In this document: one piece after another, positions 1-10,260 of the stretch
Layout: the number at the start of each line of letters is the position of its first letter
Numbering within the stretch: position 1 is the stretch's first letter
Source of the DNA: Litoditis marina
Lineage: Eukaryota; Nematoda; Chromadorea; Rhabditida; Rhabditidae
Direction of reading: 5' to 3'
Length of the DNA: 64,000 nt
Assembly: GCA_964036275.1 (NCBI GenBank)
Contig: OZ038439.1
Location: 11,744,095-11,808,094 of the forward strand
Made by a program: the position numbers and the translations under genes
The notes under the pieces: generated by a model
Told to the model about the DNA's origin: nothing
Seen by the model: only the letters and a program-made list of their open reading frames with translations
Database searches by the model: none

Positions 1-560
1 AACACGCGCTGATGCATGCCGTTGTGACACAACAACTAGAAGTTGTTTCTAGGATGTTTCGTATTTAACGTATGTGGTGGTTGTTTGATGCTTCGACAAA
101 ATTATAGGTAATTCTATTTTTCAAAATCAGGAGCAAACTGTGCCTTCAAAAAGGTGATTGAAGAAAGTTCAGCCTACTATCTTACACAATATTTTATTGA
201 AGCAAGAAATGATGACATGTCTTATAAAAATTTGAAGCTTTTAAAGCTTCTCGAATCTTTCGTGAAACTACCAGATTATGGCGAAACGCTTTTTTTCACA
301 GTTGTGCTCTTTTCAGTTTCAGAAAATCAGTATATCTTCTGCGCAATTCTGAGGTTTCCACTTTCCCATTCATCAGTTAACTTATGAATAAGAAAGCTGT
401 TTTCGTATTTTTGAATGAACTTGACTTGATGGTATTGGTTGCAGTGATCGCCAGAGAAGTATAATATCCTTCTTGCACTTCTAAAACATCAAACGGAATA
501 TGTAGCTTCTGTTCCGTCTTTTTGAGACATTGTTTAAATGAACAGATTTGATAAAATGAG
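1..560. other. No gene seen; downstream flank of gene 1
   Basis: AT-rich sequence with only short, unremarkable open frames and no splice-consistent coding structure. Its right end is the 3' flank of gene 1, whose AATAAA signal (minus strand) lies at 565-570. Confidence 0.5.
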
Positions 561-622
561 ACAGTTTATTGAAATAGGTTTTGCATTTGTACAGATAGAA
601 GACGACGTGGACGGAAGTTGAT

Positions 623-1324
623 TTACTTTCCGACGGGGTAGGCTCCACCAGCGGGTGCTGAAAAACATATAAATAGTTGTCATAGTCCACATGAAGTCCT
701 TTCACTTAAATACGTCTTATGCGCAAGACTAACATAATCTTCAATTCGATGTCTGTAGTGCAGTCATCATTGAAATACTCGAATGTATGTGCTCATCCAG
801 GCATACCTTCCTCTTCACCAAAGGTTTGAGAGGTTTTACTAGATAAAATGACAACTTTGCTCACCAGCGTAACCTCCGGCTCCACCGGCGGGTCCTCCGT
901 AACCTCCAGCTCCGGCTCCTCCGTATCCTCCGGCACCACCGGAAGTAGCGTATCCACCGCCTGATGGAGGAGGGGGAGGGGGAGGGGCAGCATATCCACC
1001 GCCACCGCCGCCTCCGCAGCCACCACCGCCGCCGCCGCTTCCGCCTCCGCAGCCACCGCCGCCGCCGCCACAACCGCCGCCGCCACCTCCACAGGCAGGT
1101 GGGGGAGGAGCACTGAAAGATGAACATTGAATGAAGTCCAAATGATAGAAAAACTCATTGAGTAACGGAACGAAACGTATAAGTTTGTATGAACAAATGG
1201 GATGTTGTACTCACCATCCACAGCCGCCACCGCCGCCGCTGCTTCCACCTCCGAGTCCTCCAAGAAGACTGGTGAGGAAGGCGTTGGTGACACCAACCAG
1301 CATGAGGGCAACCAAAAGTCTCAT
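623..1324 (-). CDS. Glycine-rich secreted protein, gene 1
   Basis: Three exons on the minus strand: 1324-1215, 1112-865 and 657-623, giving 130 residues. The start is the ATG directly behind a TTTCTTACAG acceptor. Residues 1-16 (MRLLVALMLVGVTNAF) form a signal peptide. They are followed by a Gly/Ser stretch, a Cys-Gly pair interrupted by a phase-2 intron, an APPPPAC block, Cys-spaced poly-Gly, a run of seven prolines, GGY repeats and the tail AYPVGK. Exon 3 is identical over 35 of 35 coding bases to exon 3 of gene 2, and the 3' UTRs are also similar. A minus-strand AATAAA lies at 565-570. This is a low-complexity extracellular matrix type protein. Its N-terminal half recalls the low-complexity leader of nematode ground-like (GRL) proteins, but no ground-like domain is present. 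Secretion is well supported; the tissue and role are not known. Confidence 0.88.
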
Positions 1325-1627
1325 TCTGTAAGAAACACAGAAGTTAAGAAAGAAGAAAGTAGTTTGAGAGCAAAATTGAAATAGCTTTGAACTAGAAGTT
1401 ACTGCATGGAAGAATGTTTGAACTCCAGAGAGAAGTAAAGTACAGAACGTGTGTCTGCAACTTCATTTGTGTTCAGTCGAGTAACAGCAAACGTGATAAG
1501 AAGGTGATAATGGTGGTATTGTACTGTTTCATTATCAGACAAAGATGATTATTCATATATTCTTAAATGAGAGAAAAGATGTGAAACGAAAATTGGATGG
1601 ATGATGCTTTTGGGACCGTAGATCCAA

Positions 1628-1745
1628 CTTATATAGGCAAAGCCAGAAACCGATTAGCCAAAAACCTAATTAATTAGCCCATTTCAGTCTGCGCCACAGA
1701 GTTTTCGACCAGCTTTTGAGTTTCTGCTCAGCTGCATAGCGTTGC
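1628..1745 (-). promoter_or_regulatory. Promoter module and TATA box of gene 1
   Basis: Read on the minus strand, blocks occur in the order CTCAAAAGCTGGTCGAAAA, GTGGCGCAGACTGAAAT, GCTAATTAATTAG, TTTTTGGCTAATCGGTT, then TATATAAG at 1635-1628. The same order occurs upstream of genes 2 and 6 and in a copy at 2405-2533. The TATA box lies about 300 nt before the ATG. Together with the acceptor next to the ATG, this implies a spliced leader or a 5' UTR intron. Confidence 0.75.
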
Positions 1746-2404
1746 GTGAAAACGCAGAACCACCCCTAGAGACTTAGGAAACTTAGAGATCAGAGTTTTC
1801 AATTTCAAAAATTGTGTGAAATCGGAATAGTGAAATGAGTATGACATGTTTCTGGGCATATCTGCTCATACTCAACGGATGATGAACGGAATTGTACGTT
1901 CAATTGAAAAAAAAATACAAAAATTGAAAAAGTAGGTTCAATTACAGCAATAGCTCAGATACACAGTACATCACCAACTCACAACTAGGAAGCTACAGCG
2001 ATTCACGTAACCTGCGGTGACCTGAGGTAATTAAGGGTTATAACAGCAAATATATCTCCACTTACAACATTTTGAATTATGTTTCTATTGTTTTCAGTTC
2101 TATTTCCGTCCAACTCGGGAAACTTGCTACTTTCTTGATACGGACAGTGCGAAGGTGAACACGTGAACAAACACAATTGCTAATACACTTTTATTGAATC
2201 TTCTTAAATTTCGATGTTTCAGTATTTCTCTGTCAGGCGTGTACTGGTAAAATCATCACATTTCCGGTATGTTTTCACCTTCTTACAACGATTCACAACT
2301 TAAAACCCGTGGTAATCACGTTATTGCATTCAACTAACAATATATTCATCTCGCTGTCTCAATCGTTCTTCATGAAACGAGTTTCAAGTTTTCTCTCAGT
2401 CTCT

Positions 2405-2533
2405 GCATTCGTTTTGCCTCTACGCAGATTAGCAAAAACTCAGAAACTTGCTGAAAAATCCGTGGCGCAGACTAGAATCAGTTAATCAATTAGTTTTTTT
2501 TAGCGAATCGGTTACAGATTCGCTTATATAAAA
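2405..2533 (+). promoter_or_regulatory. Orphan plus-strand copy of the shared promoter module
   Basis: The block order matches the gene 1 promoter in inverted orientation: AGCAAAAACTCAGAAAC, GTGGCGCAGACTAGAATC, TTAATCAATTAG, GCGAATCGGTT, then TATATAAAA at 2525-2533. Downstream of the TATA, GGATCTATGGT matches GGATCTACGGT of gene 1. No signal-peptide exon of this family is found in the next 600 bp, where an inverted-repeat element and diverged sequence lie instead. It is probably the remnant of a lost head-to-head partner of gene 1. Confidence 0.65.
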
Positions 2534-2682
2534 CGGATCTATGGTTAACGAGAGATCGCTTAGTTGATTTTCATGTGTTCAAATTTTTCGTTTATCTTAT
2601 AAAAGCTTGAGGAGTTTCATCAGAGATAACTTACCGTACAGAAGTATGAAACACATTTCATATTTCATATGTATTCATTCAT

Positions 2683-2743
2683 TTCGCTTCACTTCGCTTC
2701 ACTTCGCTTCACTTCGCTTCACTTCGCTTCACTTCGCTTCACT
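2683..2743. repeat. 10-bp tandem repeat
   Basis: Five exact copies of acttcgcttc (2691-2740) with partial units at both ends. A single unit of related sequence, inverted, lies near 15694-15710. Confidence 0.9.
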
Positions 2744-2783
2744 ACGAGACGATGATCATCAAACATGTCACATAACTTTTTAG

Positions 2784-2905
2784 TACTGGTAGTCAATTGC
2801 ACAGTCGTATAATACTCAGGAACGTGCAATGACAACGTGCACAATGCCTCATTAGAATGCTTACTTTACGTGACTATTCAGTGTACTTCTAATAGCAGCT
2901 TGTGT
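2784..2905. mobile_element. Inverted-repeat element, family 'GTGCACAATG'
   Basis: This stretch contains AGTCAATTGCACAGTCGTA, GTGCACAATGCCTCATTAGAATG and TTTACGTGACTATTCAGT. Related copies lie near 28838-28960, 45210-45425, 49085-49225, 58372-58505 and 59108-59240. Several carry CACGTGAAACATG or its complement next to CTGCTGTGT. No coding capacity is seen. A MITE-like nature is inferred from the copy number and inverted structure. Confidence 0.55.
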
Positions 2906-3221
2906 GCGTTTGACCAACTTACTAACATTTTTCTCAGTCAATTCGATAACCGTCTCCCATTATATTTGCACATTTCTGAAATTTGTGAAGTTTCAGACGT
3001 TCCCCTCAAATTTTATTACCAGCAGTGTATACTGAAAGTGTGAGATAGCGAGAAAGGACGGAGAGATAGATAGATAGGCAGGGGGAGAGGCAGGGATAGA
3101 GGAACTCGTCTAAAAATTCTTTGCAGAAGTGTTCTTGTATATCGAGAATGATTGTGCTTTACATAAATAATTGCTTCATTATATAATTATATTGTTTTGC
3201 AGCGACGAGTTTTGACATGAC

Positions 3222-3400
3222 TGCCGTTCCGTAGCGACAATTTCCAGCCAGTTGGCCAGTCACTTTTGTAGCTGCCTCCCCGAAAGAATGTGCAGGTGGG
3301 AGATACGCAGATGTCATAGTCTATATACGGTCTCCTTGATCTTCATACATACTCTCTCGCTTTTGTGGCTGGCACATCGCAGAAAACTGGCGCCAATGTT
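3222..3400. mobile_element. Inverted-repeat element related to the copy at 57203
   Basis: Arms include CCAGTTGGCCAGTCACTTTTGTAGCTG at one end and CTCTCGCTTTTGTGGCTGG followed by GGCGCCAATG at the other, with GTGCAGGTGGGAGATACGCAGATGT between. The same words occur in the interior of the larger element at 57203-57562. It is non-coding. Confidence 0.5.
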
Positions 3401-3902
3401 GCCAAGCATTTAAAAGTGGACTTTAGCAGCGCGCCATCCTCAACATGTGAGTGCCAATTGAAACAAAAGATGTTGCTAAAATGTGTTCCACTCTTGTAAC
3501 ACCACATAATCTGAGAAACATTTTTCGAATACTGTGTTATCCTGTGTGTCAAAAACAGTCAATGTTCTGGTACATTCCTAACACCCACAAGTTTTTTTTG
3601 AATTTTACCAAATTGTTATGTATAATGTATTCTGTGGCGCTACTCTTTGTTCTTTTTGTTTTAGTTTGTAACTCGTGAATCACAACCGATTAAGGCGTGT
3701 TACGTTGTTTCGGTGCGAGTAAGTCAAAGAGCTACAATTGTTTCTTTTTGTAGTTTGGCAGATATTGCATTATGTTATTGAAGTTTGTTCATGATAAGGC
3801 AGCAATATTGTAGTTGAACAAAAAAAACGATTGAAATGAGAGAATTCATTGAATTTAGATTTGCGTTTGTACAGATAGAAGACGAGATGGACGGAAGTTG
3901 AT

Positions 3903-4670
3903 TTACTTTCCGACGGGGTAGGCTCCACCAGCGGGTGCTGAAAAATATTTGGTAATATTAACTCAATAATCTTCGAAGCATTCTGTGTTGTTTGTTGGAT
4001 GTCAGTGCACACAATGAGTGAATTCGATACTAGAACTCTATTATTACGAACCACTGGTCCGGTTTCGGTCGAGTTCAGAAAAACTACAGAAATACTAACC
4101 GGCGTAACCTCCGGCTCCACCAGCGGGTCCTCCGTATCCTCCGGCACCACCGGAAGTGGCGTATCCACCGCCTGATGGGGGAGGGGGAGGTACGGCGTAT
4201 CCACCGCCACCGCCGCCTCCGCAGCCACCGCCGCCACCTCCACAGGGAGATGGTGGGGGAGCTCCACATCCACCTCCGCAGGCTGGGGGAGGAGGAGCAC
4301 TGAAACGACGATACTGTCTTGGAAAGATGGGAAAAACAACTGGGTATCCACTTTTCCGTAGATTTGAACTCTTTGGTAGGCTCTCTGAACTCATGAATTG
4401 GCTTCCGAATTTCAATCTGTCAATAAGCTTATTGTAAAGTGTCCATGTTGAATAATTAGACACTTTTGAAACACTCGGAATGCAATCGAGCTTTTCACTG
4501 TTGTTCAGGAATGAATCAAACGTGTAAACAAGCTGAGATAAACAAAAAAAAACAAAGAAACAAATTGCTTACCATCCGCATCCGCCGCCACCGCTGCTTC
4601 CGCCTCCGAGGAGTCCGGTGAGGAAGGCGTTGGAGACACCGACGAGCATAAGAGCGACAAGGAGTTTCAT
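3903..4670 (-). CDS. Glycine-rich secreted protein, gene 2 (identical product to gene 3)
   Basis: Exons 4670-4573, 4299-4100 and 3937-3903 on the minus strand give 110 residues. The ATG follows a TTTCAG acceptor by one base. The protein has a signal peptide ([16 protein letters not shown]), the stretch LTGLLGGGSS, a Cys-Gly pair cut by a phase-2 intron, APPPPACGGGCGAPPPSPC, poly-Gly with one Cys, YAVPPPPPSGGGYATSGG, GGY repeats and the tail AYPVGK. The predicted protein is the same at every residue as gene 3, which lies head-to-head 2 kb away; only seven coding bases differ, all synonymous. Introns and promoters are unrelated beyond a few bases at the splice sites. A minus-strand AATGAA (3844-3849) may serve as poly(A) signal. 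It is probably an extracellular matrix component. Confidence 0.9.
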
Positions 4671-4996
4671 TCTGAAACAAAATTGAAAGTATGAAGTTAT
4701 TGGGAATCGAATTGAGACAAACAACAATAGAAAGGCCGAGGAAGGAACACAACTTATGGTTTTTGAGAAGACTTATCGGAATATGTGGTATACTGAGTGA
4801 ATTAGTGTTTCGGAGTATTTTTTGTATGTCCTCGACGAGGACTATCGAAAGTAAAAGTTAAGTGGAAAGGAGACTGTTACTATTTCTCAAGTTCTGATGT
4901 GTTCACACATTTCACGTGATCACACGTTACTAGAAGCAGATGTTTCTAAATGCTGATGAGGGCAGATGAGTGTTGCATTTGAAGGCGACACCCAGC

Positions 4997-5105
4997 CTTA
5001 TATAGACGCGATTTGAGTCGTTTAGCCGAAAACTCCGTATCCAAGCTTATTCCAGTCCGCGCACCTGATTTTTCGACTAGGTATCAGGTTTTTGCCTATC
5101 TCGAG
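4997..5105 (-). promoter_or_regulatory. Promoter module and TATA box of gene 2
   Basis: On the minus strand GCAAAAACCTGATACC, TAGTCGAAAAATC, GCGCGGACTGGAATAAGC and TTTTCGGCTAAACG precede CTATATAAGGCTGG, with TATATAAG at 5004-4997. This is the same block order as in genes 1 and 6. CTATATAAGGCTGG is identical to the gene 6 TATA region. The TATA lies about 330 nt upstream of the ATG. Confidence 0.75.
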
Positions 5106-5109
5106 GCGG

Positions 5110-6313
5110 GGTGTTAGACCACAAGTGACAGGAAATACAATGCGTTATGAAGAGTCGCAGACGTGAAAGTTCACGTAGATACGTATGCTTATTGTCTCAA
5201 ACATCTGATCGTTAGTTCCGATTAACGGGTTGCATTGAAGCTCAAGTGGAACCGATTATCGTTTTGAGTGCAGAGCTGTCGAGTGCTAATGATCCAGAAA
5301 CCGCGTTGTTTTTCTAGAAAGCAGTTTGGTTTGAAAGGTTTTAGTAAACGTATGAGTACCCTGGTGGTTATAAAACATGTAGTTTTTTAAAAAATAAGTA
5401 ATTGGTGCAATTAATACTAGTGAATTAGCTATTGACCCCATTGAGAACCTTCAATAAAAACAGTTTTCATAACGTGAACCAATCAGCCAGGTTGACCTAT
5501 AGAGAAAGTAGGGTAACTCGCTGTGGTTTGAACTTCTCCCACATTTTTTCACAGATACAAACTTATGAACCAGAGAATTTTTCAAGCGGGTACATGCATT
5601 TTGCATTTTTTACGGTACGCGTGGATATTTACAGTGTTGCATGGTTCTGACATGGAAGAGATTGTAAAAACATTTAACATTAGTGAGGAGGTTTTGTTAC
5701 TTCAGTTCTACCCTTACATTTATACTGAATTGCGTATTATTTCCTTTTCAACTACGAATATATTGGAAAACAAGTTCAGAACAGAAAAAACATCATAGCT
5801 TGGGACTGTCTGAACACGAAACAAGTTCAATCTAGTGCAAAGTGACTCGCTCTGTTTTGTCTGTGAACAGAGTTGTTTAGAAGAAACAAATCCTATCCCG
5901 CAAATTCACCAGTTTTTCTTTTGAAAAATGAAAAATTACAGAAAACTATTCCATACACGAAACTCAAATCTTCAAACTCTTACTGTAAATGTCTACAAGT
6001 GAGTGAAACACACTCTACGTCACAAATTGTGTTGTAACAACCACATCCGACTGCCATTTCCGAAAACTGTCTGCGGTCTCTCTTTTTTCTGCGTCTACGC
6101 TACGCCTGCGGGTGCGTACCGGAGATTATAGATAAAACTGAAACCTGCGCGCGTGAATCAAGTTTAGCGGTTGAGGTCGATCATTATGATTGTCTGAGTC
6201 TCTCATTAAAACGCGCTATTACCACCGATTAACGGTGCACACAACAAATCAAAGAAAGGACGCGCAGGAATTGGAACCCTTTAGGAAAACTTGTCCGAGC
6301 CATGCCCGCAGGG
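5110..6313. other. Intergenic region between divergent genes 2 and 3
   Basis: No coding exon is seen. The 250 bp next to gene 3 are richer in GC (for example GCCTGCGGGTGCGTACCGG) and do not contain the shared module found upstream of gene 2. Confidence 0.5.
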
Positions 6314-6321
6314 TATATAAG
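6314..6321 (+). promoter_or_regulatory. TATA box of gene 3
   Basis: GGGTATATAAGGGAGCC lies about 390 nt upstream of the gene 3 ATG, which directly follows a TTTCCAG acceptor. The upstream sequence differs from the module shared by genes 1, 2 and 6. Confidence 0.6.
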
Positions 6322-6711
6322 GGAGCCTTTCTTCAGCCAAATTATGTCCCCTCATATCATTCTTAGTGTTCAAGTCACCTAACTTGAGTAATATAGTTTT
6401 TCATATAACTTTTCTGGAAACTTTACCCGTGAGAGCAAACATCTCATAGAAAAAAGCCAAGCCTGATCATCAACTAACTCTAAAATAAGATGACGCTGAA
6501 TCTGATTCATATCTGGCAGAACTACAGTTGCGCTCTCTACAGTCATAGAACATAATTCTAATACTAATTTTCTTTTTCTTGATAACCGTTTGACATCGAC
6601 GGATTTGCTATAGGAAAGTAGGCTTTTTTCTCATTTACATGTAACTCATCATCTTTACATTGTTTTCACTGCCACAACTAGACTCATAAACTAACTATCC
6701 CCATTTCCAGA

Positions 6712-7691
6712 ATGAAACTCCTCGTCGCTCTTATGCTCGTCGGTGTCTCCAACGCCTTCCTCACCGGACTCCTCGGGGGCGGAAGCAGCGGTGGCGGCGG
6801 ATGCGGATGGTAAGCACTATTTTCATTGAATACTCGCTTATTGAAGTAGATAAGAAAACAGATTGCGAAACTGGTTAGCATTTTCTAAATGTTTGTGTAT
6901 AGTACTCTTTCAAAAAAAACACCATAATGCGGTTATTTCGAATTGCAAATAGCAAATTAACTCATACATTGTAGTCGCTCCAGAACACACTTTTCGAACA
7001 ACTGACTGAAAGTTGAGAATTTGTATTGTAAACTTGACAGAGCGTGCCTGAAGACATATTTGTAAATTGTGTTGACTTGATCTATGCCAAAACTAAACTC
7101 GAATATTACAGTGCTCCTCCTCCCCCAGCCTGCGGAGGTGGATGTGGAGCTCCCCCACCATCTCCCTGCGGAGGTGGCGGCGGTGGCTGCGGAGGCGGCG
7201 GTGGCGGTGGATACGCCGTACCTCCCCCTCCCCCATCAGGCGGTGGATACGCCACTTCCGGTGGTGCCGGAGGTTACGGAGGACCCGCCGGTGGAGCCGG
7301 AGGTTACGCCGGTTAGTAATTCTGTGAATATAGACCGTTTTTTGAATTAGTTTTACCTTCTAAGTTATGAAAAAGTATCAGTAACAACATTGAAATTTAG
7401 AACGTGCTCCACTCTCAACATCCAATAAAATCGGTAGTATAATTAAATACTAATTTAAGTAACCTTTTATATTCAAATGAGTGTTTCGAATTGTCAAAGT
7501 AACCTGGTGACATAGTTTAACTGAAACATTCAACAAATTCCAAACTTCACTACTTGTTCCTCTTGAAACCACAAGTCTTTTGCCTAGATAAATGTTTAGA
7601 ATAACTCATATTATGAGTAAACGGTTTACTATCAATTTTTATGATTGTATTTTCAGCCCCCGCTGGTGGAGCTTACCCCGTCGGAAAGTAA
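6712..7691 (+). CDS. Glycine-rich secreted protein, gene 3 (identical product to gene 2)
   Basis: Exons 6712-6809, 7112-7311 and 7657-7691 give 110 residues. The ATG lies one base after TTTCCAG. Intron phases are 2 and 1, as in genes 1 and 2. The product is identical to that of gene 2: signal peptide, Gly/Ser linker, APPPPACGGGCG block, Cys-spaced poly-Gly, five-proline run, GGY repeats and AYPVGK tail. Exon 2 differs from gene 2 at 3 of 200 bases, exon 1 at 2 of 98 and exon 3 at 2 of 35, all silent, while the introns cannot be aligned. An AATGAA 50 bp past the stop resembles the one behind gene 2. It is secreted and probably part of a matrix; its function has not been shown. Confidence 0.9.
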
Positions 7692-7744
7692 ACCAACTAC
7701 CGATGAATTCTCCGAGTATCTGTATAAACGCATATCGTCTTTCA

Positions 7745-8970
7745 ATGAACTCATTCTCATTTCTGTATTTTTGTTCATTCTCAAGAACAACTCAAAATGA
7801 TCTACAACGTAGTGGCGTCAAACTACATTTCACAAAAAATGGTTCATGAAAACAAGTTAAACAAACATACGAGTATTGGTCAATTCAGTACTTTTTCTCA
7901 ATATCCTTCTTGTATTAGTACCACAAACATAAACACCTGAAATGAAATCAAACACACGACTAGCTAAGAAACGCCCCAACCATACATCAAACTGATGATC
8001 TACTCACATTGTCTGTTCAATAATAGAACTTGTGAACTACTGAACTGACGTCCAAACCTCATTCCCCGTTGTTTCACCTTTTTAATCCAAAGACCAGGTG
8101 CATTCCCACTTTCTTTTTTCTCCTTTTCTTCTTTTCTTCAACTCTCTTTCTTTGGATAGATTCACCCCTTTTCCTTATGTGACCAAATATTGTTGCGGCG
8201 CGAATATGCATCCTGTTTTCACTATACGTTGCTCACATTTCAACATTTATCAGTGCGAAACAAAGAGAAACCCGTATTCTAGCCCGAATGCCCTTGGACA
8301 AGTACCTTGAAAATCGCATCCGATACGCATCGGAGAGTTATCCGACTGACGAGACGCAGAGAAACAGAGAAAACGGGTAATGAAAGAGACATTGGATGAA
8401 AGTCTGGTGTAAGCCACAATGAGACAATCACATAGACTGTGTGCCAGTAAAAAAACAATGAAAAAACTTTGATTTTCTGAAAATAGGGTATTTTCGGCAA
8501 CTGGAACCGTACAACATTTGCGGTGGTGCGGCCATACAGGGTGATGATCCAGTGGAGGGTGATGCTCTGTCTTTAAAGGGGATCAGTGACCTCACAGCGA
8601 AAATATCAACAGGAATGATCAAAACTAATGAACACCGAAAATATCATCAAGAACTGCAAGTATGTGAGTCGTAGAGAAGGGGAGCCACAAAGGAACATGT
8701 TGTTCTGGTTTGTGGCGGTCGTAGCTCGACGTCATTGGACGATGAATTCCATTGTGTAACCTTCTCATCTCCCACGACAAATCAGAAACGTTTGACGTTT
8801 TATTGAGTAAGGTTCTGGTAATCGAATCTCGGAAAAAACAAACCGACAAAAGTATAACTTGTGTAACAAGCAAAATTATTCTCTACAAATATTTGTTCGA
8901 GAGGCTTTGAAACCTGTATCTGTTGTTCTGTGCGAACGTTGGACTTCGACTTATTAGAAACCAGACGAGT
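7745..8970. other. No gene seen
   Basis: Unremarkable AT-rich sequence downstream of gene 3. Open frames are short and lack splice or family support. A short GC-rich patch (8260-8400) contains GAGACGCAGAGAAACAGAG, which resembles words in the element at 59848-60128. Confidence 0.45.
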
Positions 8971-8971
8971 G

Positions 8972-9113
8972 GTATATCTTGGTCATTCCCACTGAGACTC
9001 GGCAGCGAGCCAATGAAAAAGTTTTTAGAAAACTTATATCTGGTCTAAGAAATAGCCGTTCAATAATCTTGGCGCGATGCCGATGGGTCTCAGTGGGAAT
9101 GAAACGAACTATA
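8972..9113. mobile_element. MITE-like element, family CATTCCCACTGAGAC
   Basis: Terminal inverted repeats: TCATTCCCACTGAGACTCGGC at the left and, complemented on the right, TCATTCCCACTGAGACCCATC. A second copy is at 16373-16601 and a half copy at 53899-53930. The interior is non-coding. Confidence 0.7.
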
Positions 9114-9474
9114 GGAGCCTTTGTACTACGAAAACCAAAAATCAAGCGCGTGTGGAAAGCGTAACTTTTTACGTTGGTCATGAAAAGTCTTCGGCATGGG
9201 TTTCACATTTATTCAGGAAGTGAACTTAACATAGTCTCTTGCTATAGGGATCCAGTGAACAATTTTGATAATTTTGTGAGCGAAATAATTTAACCTCAGT
9301 AAATACATTGGCAAAACCCAGTGGATAACACCTCCTGTAAGTTTTCTGGTTTCTCCATTCTCGAAAAGCGCATAAGTTTTGGCGGGAAAAATCGAGAATG
9401 AGTAGATAAGCTATAGATCTCTCATATGAGTTGGGTCACATACACGTTTGTTTGTCACATTATACCATGTTTTG

Positions 9475-10260
9475 TCAGTCATCTGACTTTGGCTACCGAT
9501 AAAAAAGCTAGTTCACAGCAATAGATACATCACGTGAGCATGATCCCGGACACGTTTGTTTGTCGTATCAAGTCCACGTAGGAACGTTTCAAACCACTCT
9601 AGATTTTGTCACCTATCAGATTTTCATGAGAAGTTCATATGAGTTTCTCATGAGATACCTCATGAGCTACTCGTAAACTCGCATTGTTGTAGCATACCAA
9701 TCAATAGAATCCCATGAGAAGCTCGTACAAATACCTCATGAGGTGATCTCATGAACTTTGGCGGGGATTGCTACGCCGCCTGGGGCTACCTAGAAATAAA
9801 CTAGTTTACAAATCACTTGAATAATATGATGAATAAATCACGTGGGTGTCATCACAGACAATTTTCTCCGTATTGACAGGTTCACATAGGAATATTTCAA
9901 ACTACCCTAGTTTGTCACTCACCAAACTGTATTATGGCTCTCTAGAAGATGTGTTATATCACGTGAAAACAATCCCAGACACGTTAATTTGTCAATTACC
10001 CCAGAATGTTTCACTCTACATTGTCAACCAGCCCGTTTCGCAACAGCTATGTGTCAATTGTACTATTGGCGACAGCGTCAACAGGGAGAAACGTGTTTGT
10101 GATGATACTCACGTGATATATTCAGCCATGTAAACTAGCTTGTTCCTAGGTAGGAATAATATGGGTGACGAAGGTATGGTTTCAAACATTTGTCAGCCAG
10201 CTCGTTTCGCAATAGCTATCTGTCAATTGTACTATTGGTGGCAGCTTAGAACCGCAGTGA
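9475..10260. repeat. Diverged tandem repeat and CATGAG palindromes
   Basis: CCCGTTTCGCAACAGCTATG with following CAATTGTACTATTGG (10030-10065) recurs as CTCGTTTCGCAATAGCTATC about 171 bp later. GACACGTTTGTTTGTC and GACACGTTAATTTGTC also recur, as does GTTTCAAAC next to CTAG. Between 9620 and 9760 lie several TCATGAG/CTCATGA palindromes shared with 29440-29560. The 95-codon frame at 9846-10133 falls inside these repeats and is not supported as a gene. Confidence 0.55.

Noticed and set aside
793..1311. 172-codon minus-strand frame rich in Ala/Val/Glu
   Set aside because: A shadow of gene 1 exons and introns in another phase; it reads through the splice sites and has no signal peptide.
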